Shown: positions 20,918-33,800, counted from the first letter of the stretch. The stretch: DNA of 64,000 nt from Zygnema cylindricum (GCA_037447655.1 JBBHKE010002011.1:1-64000), one strand, 5' to 3'. Translations and numbers: made by a program. The notes: generated by a model not told the origin, from the letters alone.

Positions 20918-23900
20918 CAATCAAGCTTGGAAAGATACTCATGACAACTGTCTACCAAGATGGCATCTCACTATGCCAACCTCTTAGCTGAAGCTAACGT
21001 TGTCAGCTTCACATTCCCAATTGACACCAAAATTACCCTTCTCATGCTTTCGCTCCCAATCGAGTATAAACCTATTCTCAATTGGTTGGTTCAGAAAAAA
21101 GTCTCCACATGGAAGTGGAACGAAGTTGTCGAGGCACTCCTGAAAGATGAATTTAGCACGACCACCATGACAAATCGTGATATAAACTTTGAGAGCTTTG
21201 CATTTGTATTTGGGAACAAAATCAACAACAAAGTCAAGAAGGGCAACCAGAACCACAATAAGAAAGATGATAGAAAGTGATTTTATTGTGATAAAGCAGG
21301 TCACTTCATTTTAGTTTGCAGGAAATACGCTCAGGACAAACAAAATGGAAAAGTGGATGAATCCAAATTTAAGAGGATGAAGGGGAAAGGAAAAAAGATA
21401 GTGAACTCAAAGGCGATGATCGCATCGTCCCTCGCGGTCAGCTTCAACGATAGTATGATTTACACGGGCGCATCCAAACATTTGTGTTACAAACGTGAGT
21501 GGTTCACCAACTTCAAGCAGACGACTCCATCTCGCAACTTCATGGGGGACAATCACTCCTCACTTGCGATAAGATATGGAGACAAAGAAATAGAGGCGTT
21601 AGTGGATGGAAAGCTAACATTTTAAACAAACAAAAATATTATATATGTTCCATATTTAAAGAGGAATCTCTACTCTAACCCTCAAGAAGAGGGTAGCGGC
21701 ATCATACCAATATTGAAAAAAGGAATAAAGTCAACGAAAAGGGGGTCACTGAAACTAAAACTCACAATCTATCAAATCAATTTCTTTAGCATTGCAAAAT
21801 CGATCACCTACACACGAAGGGGATGAGGAAATTGGTCAAAGGCAACCTGGCGCACAAGATCAGAATCACGTCCGTGAAAGAATCACCTGATCGAAGTCAC
21901 GCTTGCGAGATGGGAAAGTCACATCGACTCCCTTTTCCACAAGCAGGTGGAGAAAGAGCCACCTGACCTCTCGAAATTGTGCACTCCGACGTCCAGGGAA
22001 GCGCAAAAGTTTGATCCTGCAGTGGAAAGCGGTACTTGATTACATTTGTTAATGACTTCACTTGGATGACACACATTTTTTACTCACTCACAAGATCAAA
22101 GTTTTCACTAACTTCAAAGCATACAAAGCAACAAGAGAAGAAACATGACATGTCACTCGCTTGCTTGAGAAGCGATAAGGGTGGAAAGTACCTCTCAAAT
22201 GAATTCAAGGATTTCCTCACAACTGAGGGAATCAAACACCGCTTGACAACACTATCGACACCCAAATAGAACGGCATCGCAGAGAGGATGACAAGAAGCA
22301 TGATGGTCGTCACAATACAAAGCCGCATTATTAGGAGGAAGGCATAAGCACTGCTGTGTATCTGCGCAACAGATTCACCACCAGAGCATTAGACAACTCC
22401 ACACCGTTTGATCAGTGGCATGGGTTTAGACCAAGCATATTGCACCCAAAAGTTATCTAGACAACAAAGGAGGGAAACTTTGGGGAGAAGCAATTGAGGG
22501 GACATTCTTCGGATACAACGAGCACAGCATAGCTTACAAAGTGCTAAATAACAGTACAAGGACGATAATCATCAGCACAGACGTAAGATTTGGTGAAAAA
22601 CCATAGTTCAACAGCTGTGGGAGTGAACAAGGAGGTGAGACATTTACCTTTGATGAGCAGGTGTTATCATTGTCACCTAACCTATTCAACAGTCCGCCAC
22701 AAGATGTTGATTTAGAGGAGGACATAGACGATTCCCCTCTGGAACCAAAGACCCGTGAACAAGCGCAAACACAGCCAAGATTAGAGGAGTTAGATTCTAA
22801 AATACTCAAATCCACTGAGGAGATCATCGCAACAAAGAAGAGAGGCAAAGCTAAGAAATCACCACAAGTGAAGGTGGAAAAGGGGAAGAAGAAAGATTCA
22901 ACAACAAAACTAATTGAACGAACGAGCCGGGTCAAAAACTTGTCTAACAAATTTGGTGAGTGGTTAGACACATTGAATGCTCGAAGGAAAATTTTTGCTG
23001 GGATGGAATAAGTTGAGAAACCATCAACTCTTAAATGTGCTCATGTAGGTGAAGATTCCAACAAGTGGAAGGTTGTTGCCAACTAGGAGATGGCTTCCAT
23101 TCTCAAGAATGGCACATGGACATTGGAGGACCTGCCTGAAAGGAGAAAGCCAATTGGGAGGAAGTGGAATTTAAAATCAAATGAAAGGAAGATTGCACAA
23201 TTGAAGGTTATAAAACAATGTTGGTCAATTGGGAGTAAGTGGAATTTAAAATCAAAAGAAACGCAGATTGCACAATTCAACGCTACAAAGCAATACTGGT
23301 CGCTAAAGGGTTCACTCAAAAAGAGGGGATAGATTAGAATGAGACATTTGCACCGTTCATAAAATTTACCTCAGTTCAGGCACTACTTGCCCTAGCCGCC
23401 ATTTTTGACCTCAAAAATGAGCACATGGATGTGAAGACGGCCTTTCACCATAGAGAAATTGAGGAGGAACATATTATGACCCAACAGAAAGGTTATGAGG
23501 ACCCAATGAACCCCAAGAAGGTTTATAAAGTCTCCAAGGCTCTTTATGGCCTTAAGCATTCTCCCTGATAATGGAACATTAAGATAGATGAATTGTTGCA
23601 AGAGAGGGATTTGTAAAGACTCAGTCACATCACTTTGTGTATTATCATCCAAAAAGCAAGATAATCATATCAATATATGTAGATAATCTGATCATCTTAG
23701 GAAAAACTAGAGAGGAAATAGCAAATGTTTAACAGTTGCTATCACAAGCATTTGAGATGAAAGATTTTAGAGAGCTAAAGTATGTACTTGGCATTAAAGT
23801 GATTAGAGATAGAGAGAATACAAAGATTCATCATTGTCAAAGATAGTACATAAAAGAGCTTCTTATTAGATTTGGCCTTTAGGATGCAAAAAGTATCTCC

Positions 23901-24720
23901 TCACCTCTCGAGCAAGGGGAGAAAAACATTGAGGACCTCGAAATTCAAGATGAGCCATTTGAGGCTCTATACCATGAAGCAATGGGAGCATCCATTTACG
24001 CAATGAATTATGCCCGTTTCGACATCGCCACCGCAATTAGAATCCTCTGTTGAATCCGAAATCAACCAGGAAAACAACATTGGTCAGTAGCGAAATGAAT
24101 ACCTAGATACCTCAAGGAGACAATTGATTATACTCTAACTCTTAGGGGAACTCAAGAAGGCATCAAAATGTATGCATTTATTGACTCTGACAAGGGAGGG
24201 GATGTTTTAAGCAGAAAATCAACCACAGGTTATCTGATGAACATTGGAAATATGAGCTTGAGTTGGAGCAGCAAGCTCTAAAAGACTGTGATATTATCCA
24301 CCATGGAAGCAAAGTACATGGCTACTGCAGCCACAGTGAAGGAGGTTCTATGGCTCAAGGCGATTTTGAGCGAGCTAGGGTTTGTACAAAAAACTAATAT
24401 CACCATCTATACAGATAGCCAAAGCCCTGATTAAGAATCCTATCAACCATCCTAAAGCCAAGCACATTGATAAATGGTACTACTTTATCACAGACACCAC
24501 AATTGCCGGGGCCGTAGCATTTGAGTACATGTCAGACAAAGAAAACGCAACTAACAGGCTAACAAAGGCTATCGAAAAAAATAAATTGTTGTTATTTGCA
24601 AGAAAAGCATGACTCTCTAAGGCAAAAGGAGCAAACCAGAAGGAGAAAAGAGAGGAACCTAAGCTAGCTGCATCGAAAGAAAGCAAGAAAAACTGATGGT
24701 ACTTTGGCAGCTCACCATAT
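20918..24720 (+). pseudogene. Degenerate Ty1/copia element 2, Gag to RNase H
   Basis: Order: Gag C-terminal half (HYANLLAEANVVS...WNEVVEALLKDE), zinc knuckle YCDKAGHFILVCRK, protease IYTGASKHLC (catalytic Asp replaced by Tyr), integrase (LRSDKGGKYLSNEF, a stop, then NGIAERM), RT (EHMDVKTAFHHREIEEE, ALYGLKHSP, VDNLIIL) and RNase H (STTGYLMNIG, STMEAKYMATAATVKEVLW, IYTDSQSPD). Many stops and frameshifts throughout. It is a single decayed element of the 18.8 kb Gag lineage, with no LTRs recognised at its own ends. Confidence 0.85.
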
Positions 24721-24739
24721 GTCAGCATGAACTACATAT

Positions 24740-26212
24740 TTTTTTTTTCTCCCTTATAGGTTGTAGTTTTCACGAATGGTTATATGTGGGCCTTACCTTG
24801 TGCGCATCCACTACAACCATCCAAAGTCTCATTATCCCCAAACTGTATTCCATCTACCATTCTTATTTTCTTTATTTTTTTTGGTCTATCTAGATGGACA
24901 TGCCCTAATCGTTTATGCCAAATCATTAAGTAACTTACACTTCGATAGTAAACTCCCGTATTTCTAATACTCAAATTCAGCCAAAACATTCCTTCGCTAC
25001 CCTTTTAAGCTGTGAAGTATACTTCATCCTCATAGTTAGCAACAAAGACTCCTTTTATTCGTGTTAGTCCCAAAACCCTTATCATCTAAAATTGACGTAG
25101 GGATAAGATTTTTGTGCAGCTGTGGAATGAAAAGGACATTAGAGAAAGTGATTATAGATCTTTTACCTTCATCTAAGACTTTTAGATCCACATATCCTAC
25201 TACACTAGTGGTTACTGCTCGCCCATCCCCATACATTATCTCTAATTTAGGGATCTTTCTCATTTTAGTAAACATATGTTTCTCTCTACAATTATGCATA
25301 GAGGCACCTGAATGAATAATCCAACCTTCTTCGGGAAAGTCTTTCACTCTGGCGAATGAACACTTCTGCTTCCTTGGAATCTCTGCCTCAGTTTTCACCT
25401 CCAACTCCTCGTTGAGGAGTATTCCATCATCCTCATCAGAATCCTTTCCCGTTACTTGTGTTGCCTCAAGTGCCATTTTCATTCCTCGGGCTGATCCACC
25501 AATCTTCCCCTCCTTAAGCCTCGGCTCCGTCAATCTAGTACACTCCACCATGTAATGTCGCGGCTTCTTACAAAAATGACAAAGCCCCTTAGGAGGCCTG
25601 GATCAGGATCCATCCGATTGGTTTTCACTCCCTCCTCCACAAAGTTTCCATAAGGTTTCTTATAATCTTGATTCCTCCAGTTAGTTCCAGTGGCCAAGGC
25701 TTCAACACTCTTTCCACCTCTCCAAATCTCAATGGTGATTTCCCAAACCAAAATTATTCCAACAAAGGAATTCCTAATCCATTGATGATTTGTCAAATTT
25801 TAAACCTTGTTAAAGATGTTCTCATAATCATCTGGCATGTTCATTAGCAAAGTATTCACCTTTTCTTTCTCGTTTTGCTGTTATCTAGCACTCTCCAACT
25901 CCATAAATAATTCGGCAAAGTCATTGCAAAAGTGAAGCATCTTTCCTTTTTTGTAAGCATATGCTTGCACCTTCTGATCAGCCAATTTCTACTACAAAAT
26001 TGTACCATTATTGTAAATATTTACAAAAGCCTCCCACAAATCTGCCCACTTGTCCACATTTAGGTGAGAAGTAGCAACTACTTGAGTAAGACGCCCGAGA
26101 ATAAAAATGAGTTGCCATTATGTTGTTGAAATCCTATATTTATGTATCATTCGCCTCTATTTTAGGAGTAACCCCTACAGGAATAGATTCAGTAGCTATC
26201 GGTGCAACGAGT
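24740..26212 (-). pseudogene. Degenerate minus-strand copia (element 3), Gag to pre-integrase
   Basis: On the minus strand from 26212 down: Gag C-terminal half (related to the element at 29.9 kb), knuckle CHFCKKPRHYMVECTRL, acidic GKDSDEDDGILLNEELEV, protease GWIIHSGASMHNC (Asp to His), IITFSNVLFIPQLHKNLIP, and pre-integrase MIWHKRLGHVHLDR ... CSGCAQGKAH, ending at about 24780. The rest of pol is missing. Multiple stops. Confidence 0.85.
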
Positions 26213-27276
26213 TGCAATTCTTCCATTGGACTGCAAAATTAAAGAAGCCTCTAGGTAGTTTTTGACTAACCCCTTTTCAACCAGAACCACTAATACCTAA
26301 GCCAATAAATAGACAATCTGACTAGATCCCTTTGCAATTTGGACTCCCCTAAGTCCACAAAAAAATCATTTACTGAAAACGCCCACCCTTGTGCAATTAG
26401 AACTCCCTAAGTCCACAGCAAAAAAAAATTACTGAAAACCCCCAACCACGTAATTATTTATCAAGTGGCAATGATGCCAATATTTATACAAGCTTATTGG
26501 AAGACAAGCGGCTACCTCCTCAATCATCCAAGTCCTAAACCCCTCTCACAACCGTTATCTACTGATGTATGAACGAATCAAAAGATTGTATAGTACAAAA
26601 AGGTACTAAGGTGGATGTCCTATCCATACGACCTGTATATGACAAAGCCATGGAGTGGACGTTTGTCTTCTATTACTAGTCCTCAAGCTCTCAAGATTCC
26701 CGCTTCCTAATGATATCTTGCCACGTGGCGCCAAGTCATGTCACACTCGAAAACCGCCAAAGCAGCCATTCGAGGATCTCGGCGATGATGCGTGCCGTCA
26801 GATGGAAATGGGCTTTTAATGCTAGCCTTTTAAAACAAATCTCCGGTACATTTGTTTCGTGCGGGTTTTCTATACGCACCATATTCTAACTAGTCTCTAT
26901 ATTCTTTATATGTAATTCCGTTAATAGGAATAATGTTCCCAACTAATGTTTACATAGTATTCAAATCATATATAGTTTAATGAACTTCTAGGACAGACAG
27001 GTAATAGCTAAGGGCTTTGCCTTGCTCTAACAGTTGTAGGTTCGATTATTGCCGGACTCTACTTTTTGTTGAGAGTAAATTATATCACTCTTCAGTCCTA
27101 CCCATGGAGCTGAGGCAGCCATGGCTCCACCGCCCTCTCTTTCCTTCATTGACTGCAAAAATTATGGGTGCTACTGAGAGATGTTCGAAGCAAGTTGTGT
27201 ATGCTTTTCCTTTTTGCTATTTATTAATCAATTCAGACCTAAAGAATACCTCCCCCTAAATCTAGTGATTTCAACA
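26213..27276 (-). mobile_element. Solo LTR (1064 bp) inserted in element 3 gag
   Basis: On the minus strand it starts TGTTGAAATCACTAGATTTA and ends ATGGAAGAATTGCA. Flanks ACTTG / ACTCG match at four of five bases. It is the same family as 19867-20917, and gag of element 3 resumes on both sides. It contains the GGAGCCATGGCTGCCTC word and an antisense tRNA-like module. Confidence 0.75.
26992..27059 (+). ncRNA. tRNA-like module, antisense in solo LTR
   Basis: 68 nt: GACAGACAGGT start, TAGCTAAGGGC (box-A-like), GGTTCGATTAT (box-B-like), GCCGGACTC end. It is antisense to the LTR that carries it, as in the two sister modules. Confidence 0.5.
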
Positions 27277-27530
27277 CAAGTGTAAGCTTTACTTTTCCTT
27301 TCTCCTTCGTTTTGTCCAACATAATGCTTTCTCCATCTACCTCCTCTGTCTCCACATATCCTCCTGAGAATCTGGCTCTTCCAAAGTCTTGTGAAATTTC
27401 CAGATTTGTAGATGGGCGCCTCACAAGACCACTCATAATGCCCCATAAACGTTTTATAAAGTGAGCACCTCTCATCATGTTTTCCCACTATATGAACCCC
27501 GTTCCATTGAAATATGTTACCCTAGAGGGT
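27277..27530 (-). pseudogene. Element 3 Gag N-terminal part
   Basis: Minus strand: a frame matching the Gag start of the 29.5 kb element (VTYFNGTGFI-like, then RLWGIMSGLVRRPSTN, DFGRARFSGGYVETEE). The primer-site region has decayed (GTTGTTGGCTCACC against GGTTATGGGCCCACC). It is split from the rest of Gag by the solo LTR. Confidence 0.7.
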
Positions 27531-28005
27531 GAGCCAACAACGTTTAACTGTGTGACCTCCATTGGCCCACAAATTATCTACCTTAAATGAAGCCTCAAGG
27601 ATAAAATTTGCCTTTTTTACTTTTAGACCAAATAAAAGCCACCTTATGAGGCAGATTTTTGACCTCTATTGCCCTTGTAAAGGCCCAACTCCCTTAAATC
27701 TGACACATAATGAATCAGTGAATTTGCTCCCCTGAGCAGTAAGTTATGGCTCGCCAAGGATGGCTTGTTTATACAAAAGGTCATATGGAGAGAGGCGCCT
27801 CAAAAATAACTAAGTCCTTAAACCAGTACTCACAACTACCTACTTCTAAACCCTATACCAATATGAAAATTGTACAGTACAAGAAGGTACAATGGCCGAT
27901 TTACTTCTTGTACGGTCATTGTACGACCTGGGATTTTGGTAGACCTTTGTCATCTTTGGATCCGTGGCTCCTCCTCCCGAATTCTCTATAAATTAATGGT
28001 TCTTT
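27531..28005 (-). mobile_element. Element 3 5' LTR, 3' portion
   Basis: Minus strand. It ends CAATGGAGGTCACACAGTTAAAC and aligns with the distal half of the LTR at 28565-29529: GGACTTAG, GCCATAACTTA-TGCTCAGG, and a GTAC dyad at 27877-27913. The proximal part is missing. Confidence 0.6.
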
Positions 28006-28564
28006 TAGTATTTTCTAGGTCTTAACATGCAAAATAAAATGCAAAAAAGAAACAAAGGCAATCTGCCTCTATCTCCTCTCTTCAACTCTCAAACTTGTTG
28101 TAGTCACTCAAGGTTAGAGAGGGAGCTAGAGCAATGGCTGCCTATGCTATCCAGACAGAGACAAGCTGTAGTTTTTTGTAGGTTTACTTAAAAAGACTTG
28201 CACGAACCCAAAATTTGATCCAGAATGTCAAAGTCAACAATAGCTTTTAGCTTTGTCCTATAGTCTAGGACCAGTGTTGAGGTATGAAGGGTTTGTTAGA
28301 TATCTAAAATGAACAAGTAGATGAATTCATTTGACAGAGTGAGAAGACTCTTAGCGCATAGATACAGTTAGAGTATACTACAACTAACGGTACTTCGCGA
28401 AAAAATTACCGTGCATTTATTTCCACGGAGAAACAAATAGTGCGCATTTATATCAACTGCTAGAGTTTAAAGACGATTTTTATCGAACGACCACGATAGG
28501 TGCCGAGATTGGGGAATTGTTGCTTTGGCGGTTTTTGGTCATAGCGGCGTCAAGTGACACGTGG
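28006..28564 (+). mobile_element. Host LTR interrupted by element 4, left part
   Basis: Starts TATTTTCTAGGTCTTAACAT, similar to other LTRs of this lineage, and continues to the CGTGG target site. Its remainder is 34838-35105 on the far side of element 4 (GCCATGCCGTACGATAG, TTTGATTGGTG, AGAGGGTTTAGAGAG). So element 4 is nested in an older LTR. Confidence 0.55.
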
Positions 28565-28715
28565 TGTTGAAAAAGGTATTTTATGGTCTTGTCCTTTATA
28601 GTCTTCTAGTAGCCCTCATACTTGTCGTAGTCACTGAGGACTTGCAGGCAGCCATGGCTGTCTCATACAAGAAAGGAGACAGAGCACAAGCTTTAAATTC
28701 ATGCAAAACTTAGGT

Positions 28716-28797
28716 AGTCCCTAATAGGACTTGAACCAGTAACCTTCGGATATTTGGCCGTACGGCGTAGCTGTTAACCTTATCCACTAGGTCCTAA
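28716..28797 (-). ncRNA. tRNA-like module, antisense in element 4 5' LTR
   Basis: The minus strand reads GGACCTAGTGGATAAGG (a good box A, like the D arm of tRNA-Arg), then GGCC...GAAGG and box B GGTTCAAGTCC. The distance between D and T arms is about 12 nt longer than in a standard class I tRNA, so it is either class II-like or degraded. The 3' LTR copy lies at 34056-34137. Confidence 0.5.
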
Positions 28798-29155
28798 CAA
28801 AACGTGATACATGTATATGGAGCGATAATTATTTAAAGCCGTACAGCGCCGGACATTTCATTTAACAAGTGACGGAAAGATTTATGCATGGAAACATACC
28901 GCGTCGCACGAAATCGGGACCGCAAAAAAATTACGAATTAACATTTAATTTCGACGGACGAAATTAAATGTCTAGATGTGATCGAACGACTCACAGTGGA
29001 GCCGGAATACCGGAATAGACATTTGGCGGTTTGCGGAGCATATGTCGGCGGATGACACGAGACATCATATGGTTGGACAACGGATATTACGGGAGGAGCA
29101 ACTACGGCTCTTGAACTGACACGCGTCAGCGGACCGGCCATGCCGTACTATGGCC

Positions 29156-29192
29156 GTACAAGAAGTACAACGGTACCTGTACCTTCTTGTAC
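29156..29192 (+). promoter_or_regulatory. GTAC dyad upstream of inverted CCAAT box
   Basis: GTACAAGAAGTAC, a 10-nt spacer, then GTACCTTCTTGTAC: inverted arms with a single extra G. It is followed at a fixed short distance by ACAGTCATATGATTGG. In the solo LTR at 20554-20590 the arms are GTACAGAAAGTAC and GTACCTTTCTGTAC, so the central bases changed on both sides together. Confidence 0.6.
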
Positions 29193-29529
29193 TTTACAGT
29201 CATATGATTGGTCTAGTACCTTAGAGATAGGTTTAGAGAGGTAGCTTAGGACTTAGAATATTTTCGGTTTTTCAGCCTCTCTCCCAGAGAGCACCTGTAT
29301 TTATGGACCAACTTTGGTCAGCCATAACTTAATGCTCAGGTGAGCAAATTTAGTGATTCTTTTTGGAACAGACTAAGGGGATTCCAAGCTACACAAGGGT
29401 GTAGTCGGTTAGAGTTTTTGCGTCCCAGGGTGGGACTTATTCACTGTCAAAGTCAAAAGTGCATATATTATCCTAGAGGCTTCACATAAACTGGACACTC
29501 TGTGTACCAATAGAGGTCACAGAATTACA

Positions 29530-29544
29530 GGTTATGGGCCCACC
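29530..29544 (+). other. Primer-binding site for half tRNA-iMet, overlapping gag ATG
   Basis: GGTTATGGGCCCACC follows the LTR end directly and is the reverse complement of GGTGGGCCCATAACC, the anticodon arm of plant-type initiator tRNA-Met. Drosophila copia is known to prime from the 5' half of initiator tRNA in this way. The ATG in the site (29534) is in frame with Gag. Confidence 0.85.
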
Positions 29545-30803
29545 CTCTAGGGTGCCCATTTTCAATGGAACAGGGTTCAGTTATTGGAAAACTATGATGA
29601 GGGATGCATTGTTTGAAAAAAGGCTTTGGGGAATTGTGAGTGGTAGTGTGCGTCGGCCATCCGCAAAATTGGGAGTTCCACCAGGCTTTGGAGGATCTCG
29701 GTTCACAGGAGGATCTACGGGGGCAGAGGTGGTAGAGGATGTTGGACAAAGCATCGTGTCGGACATAGGGAAGGAGAAACTCACACCGATGCCTACAGGA
29801 TCGGTTCCGATAGCAGATGTTCAGAAACCGAGGCTAATGATAGTGAAATATGCGATTTCAACAATACCATGGCGACTCATTTTATTCTCGGGCGTCTCAC
29901 CCAGGCTCTGGCTACACCTCATCTTCATAATGACAAGGCAAACGAGTTGTGGGAGGCTCTTGTCAACATATACAAGAGTGGTACAATTAAGCAACATAAG
30001 CTGGCAGATCAGAAGGTACAACCATATGTATACAAAGGGGGAAAGATGTTATATTTTTGTAATGACTTGGCTGGGTTATTTATGGAGTTCGAGAGTGCAG
30101 GGAAAATGGAGACCGAGAAGGAGAAGGTGAATACTTTGTTGATGAAACTCCCAGATGATTATGAAAACATTGTTAATAGGGTTCAGGATTTGCCACATCA
30201 TCGATGGATGTGGAACTCCGTTGTGGGAATGATTTTGGTTCGAGAAAGCACAATTGAGATTCAGAGAGGAGGAAAGAGTGTTCAGGCATTGGCAGCTGGC
30301 ACTAACTGGGGGGGTAAGGATTCCAAGCAACCTTATGGGAACTTTGGTGGAGGAGGAAGAGGAAACCATGACGGGTCTAGATCTAGGGCCCCCAAGGGGC
30401 TTTGCCATTTTTGTAAGAAGCCAGGACACTACATGGCAGAGTGCACTAAGTTGATGGAGCTGAGATTGAAGGAGGAGTCGATTGGAAAACTTGGCGGAAA
30501 GAAAAAGAAGGCGTTCGTTGCAACACAAGTCGTAGGAGAGGATACCGATGATGACGATGGAGAACTTCTCCTCAACGAGGAGTTGGAGGTGAAAGGTGAG
30601 CCGGAGATTCCAAGGAGGCAAAAGTGTGCTTTTGGTGGAGTGAAAGAAGCTCTTGAAGAAGGATGGATCATTGATTCAGGAGCCTCTATGCATATGTGTA
30701 GAGAAAAACCATTGTTTACCAAAATGAGAAAGATCCCTACTGTAGAGATAGAGTATGGGGATGGGAGAATAGTGACCACTAATTCAGTGGGATCAGTGAT
30801 CTG
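29534..30803 (+). pseudogene. Element 4 Gag and protease (one frameshift)
   Basis: From the ATG inside the primer site: MGPPSRVPIFNGTGFSYW, RLWGIVSGSVRRPS; a frame change near 29868; then MATHFILGRLTQALATPHLH, NELWEALVNIYKSG, knuckle CHFCKKPGHYMAEC (CCHC intact), acidic GEDTDDDDGELLLNEELE, and protease GWIIDSGASMHMC, which keeps the catalytic Asp. A stop after TTNSVGSVI (30801-30803) breaks the frame before integrase. Gag forms the particle, and the protease matures Gag-Pol. Confidence 0.9.
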
Positions 30804-33800
30804 AAGGTCCTAGTTGATGGAAAGACATCTATAGTCACTTTCTCTGATGTTCTTTTTATTCCGGAGCTGAACAAAAAGCTTATCTCTACGTTGGTCTTAG
30901 ATGATAAGGGTTTTGAGACTAGTACTAAGAAAGGAGTCTTTGTCGCTAGCTATGAGAATGAAGTGTACTTCAGAGCTGAAAAGGGTAGCCAAGGAATGTT
31001 TAGGCTGAATTTGAGTAATGGAAAGACGGGAGTTTACTATGCTGGTGTAAGTGATTTAATGATGTGGCATAAAAGATTGGGACATGCGCATCTAGATAGG
31101 TTGAAGGAAATGAAGAAAAGGGGTGTAGTTGAGGGCATACATTTTGGAGATAATGAGACTTTGGATGATTGTAGTGGGTGTGCTCAAGGAAAGGCCCACA
31201 GATTGCCTTTTCCAAAAGCCGCAACATATAAGGGTGAAAAGGTTTTAGATTTGGTTCACACTGACATATGGGGACCGGCCAAAGTGCCATCAATTGGAGG
31301 GAAAAGATTTATGCTTACTATCACTGATGATTGGTCTAGATACTCTCGAGTATATTTCTTGAAAAACAAATCTGAGGCTTGGGCTTATTTTAAGGAATAT
31401 AAATCATGGAGTGAAAAGCTTCATGAGACACCAATAAAGAGAATAAGAAGTGATAATGGGGGGGAATTCACTTCTAATGAGTTCGAGGATTACTTGAAAG
31501 AGGAAGGGGCTCAACACCAAAAGACAGTCCCAAAGAACCCGGAACAAAATGGTGTAGCCGAGAGACTAAATCGGACATTAAGTGATAGTGCCTGTAGCAT
31601 GTTGTCGGATAAAAAGATAAGGAAAAGTTTTTGGGCAGAAGCTATAAATTGTGCTAACTATCTCAAAAATAGAGTCCTTACCTCAGCTGTAAAAGGTCAA
31701 ACACCTTATGAAAGATGGACCGAGAGAAAACCTAACATATCACACTTAAAGGTGTTTGGAAGTCAAGTGTTCAATTTAAACACAGAAAAATCTGATTGGA
31801 AGTTAGACGCTAGAGGAAAGTCGGGATACTTACTTGGGTATGATGAGAATGTAAAAGGGTATAGAGTTTATGATCTCGGAAAAGAAGACATAATTCTAGT
31901 GAAACACTTGGTAGTTATGGACGAAGGAAAATCCATAGATCCCTTTAAGTACACCAAACCGGCCAGAATTAGATTTGAATCCGAAAGTGAATTAGATTCA
32001 GATTCTACTAACCGAACTCCGGTTCAGCCGGACTTTGTAGAGGAAGAAGAAAAATTGACCGAGAGTGATCCTCTCTTGGAGTCACAACATCCGGTTCAAA
32101 CCGAGGAAGAAAATGAAGAAAAAATGGAAATGGACGATGAACGTCCGGAGATGGACTTCACCGATAGGGGAGAAGGCGAAGTTGTTCGGAGAAACCCGAG
32201 ATTGCCCTCCATTCCAGCATCAGAGTTTGAAAGAGGAAGGAGAAGCAGCAAGAGACTTCAAGAGAGACAAGTGAACAACAAGGTAACTAAGCTGTCACAT
32301 TTGAGTGAACCTCAGACTTACTCGGAAGCGGTTAATAGTCCGGAAGGTGGTATATGGGTGACAGCTATTAATGATGAGATGGCTTCCATTATGGAAGCAA
32401 ACACCTGGGTATTGGTGGATTGTCCTCCGGATAGAAAACCAATAGGATGCAAGTGGGTATTTAAGTTGAAGCTCAATCTTGATAACACTATCGAGCGATA
32501 CAAGGCCAGATTAGTGGCAAAGGCGTTCACACAGATGGAGGGAATCGATTATGAGGAGACCTTTGCTCCGGTTGTTAGATTCCCCTCCATCCGGATTTTA
32601 CTTAGTCTCACGGCAGCGGAAGACATGGAAGTGCACCAGATGGACATCAAAATTGCTTTCTTACATGGAGAATTGGAAGAAGAGATTTTCATGAGACAAC
32701 CGGAAGGATTTGTGGAGAAAGGAGAAGAAAACAATGTGTGTAGATTGATAAAGTCCTTTTATGGACTGAAGCAAGCTCCTCGCCAATGGAACAAAAAGTT
32801 GGACAAGTTCTTGACGAATTTGGGATACATCCAAATTAATTCGGATCATTCGATCTACTTATTTGAGGATGAGGAAGGTATAATTTTCATTGCCATATAT
32901 GTTGACGATTTGCTTTTGTTAAGTAAATCGATGGTGAAAATTAATAGATTGAAAAAAGGATCTATGAGTAGATTTGAAATGAAAGATTTGGGGGAGGCAA
33001 AGTACATATTGGGAATTCAAATGGAGAGGGATAAAGAAAAGAAGATAATTAGACTAACTCAAAAGGAGGCAATTGGGAATATGCGGAAAAATTTCAAATG
33101 GATAAAGCAAATAGTTGTACAACTCCAATGGACTCAAAGAAGGGAAGTGAGGGGAGCTCAGAAGAGGGAATCTTGATCTTAGATAATGAGTTAGGACCTG
33201 AGGAAAGTAAGTTCATGCAAAATATTCCGTACAGACAGGTTGTCGGTAGTTTGATCTATTTAATGAATTGTACTCGTCCTGATATAGCAGCAGTTGTGGG
33301 GGTATTAAGTAGGAGTATGAATGATCCTAGAAAGAAAGATTGGGAAGTAGCCAAAAGGGTCATGCGGTACTTGATAGGGACAAGAGATCTATGGTTGCAT
33401 TTGGGAGGGGATAATATTGACATCACCACTTGGAGTAATGCTAGTTATGGGGATGCTCCGATGAGGAGGTGTACTTCTGGGTATGTGTTATATGTTGGGA
33501 ATAGAGCTTGTTGTTGGAGCAGCAAGCAACAAAAGGTGATTGCTCAATCTACCATGAGGCTGAGTATATGGCCTCTTGTTCGGCTGTGAAAGAGTTAATG
33601 TGGGTAAAATCTTTGCTTAAAGAATTGGGAGATATGAAGAATGGAGTGCAAAAAATATTTTGTGACAATCAAGCTGCGATTCCAATTTGAGCAAACCCTA
33701 AACATCATTTTAAAGCAAAGCATATGGATATTCGTTTAAGCTTTGTTAGAGAAAAGGTTGAGAATAAAATAATTATCTTGGAATATAGACCAGATGGAGA

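Larger units (their letters stand above)
28565..29529 (+). repeat. Element 4 5' LTR (965 bp)
   Basis: TGTTGAAAAAGG ... AGAATTACA. Contains GCAGCCATGGCTG, an antisense tRNA-like module at 28716-28797, ACGCGTCAGCGGACCGGCCA, a GTAC dyad (29156-29192), ATGATTGG (inverted CCAAT) and TGTATTTATGG (possible TATA region, 29297). Confidence 0.9.

Noticed and set aside
28938-29141. 67-codon minus frame, repeated at 34278-34481
   Set aside because: It is present twice only because it lies in both LTRs of element 4; it is antisense and without motifs.
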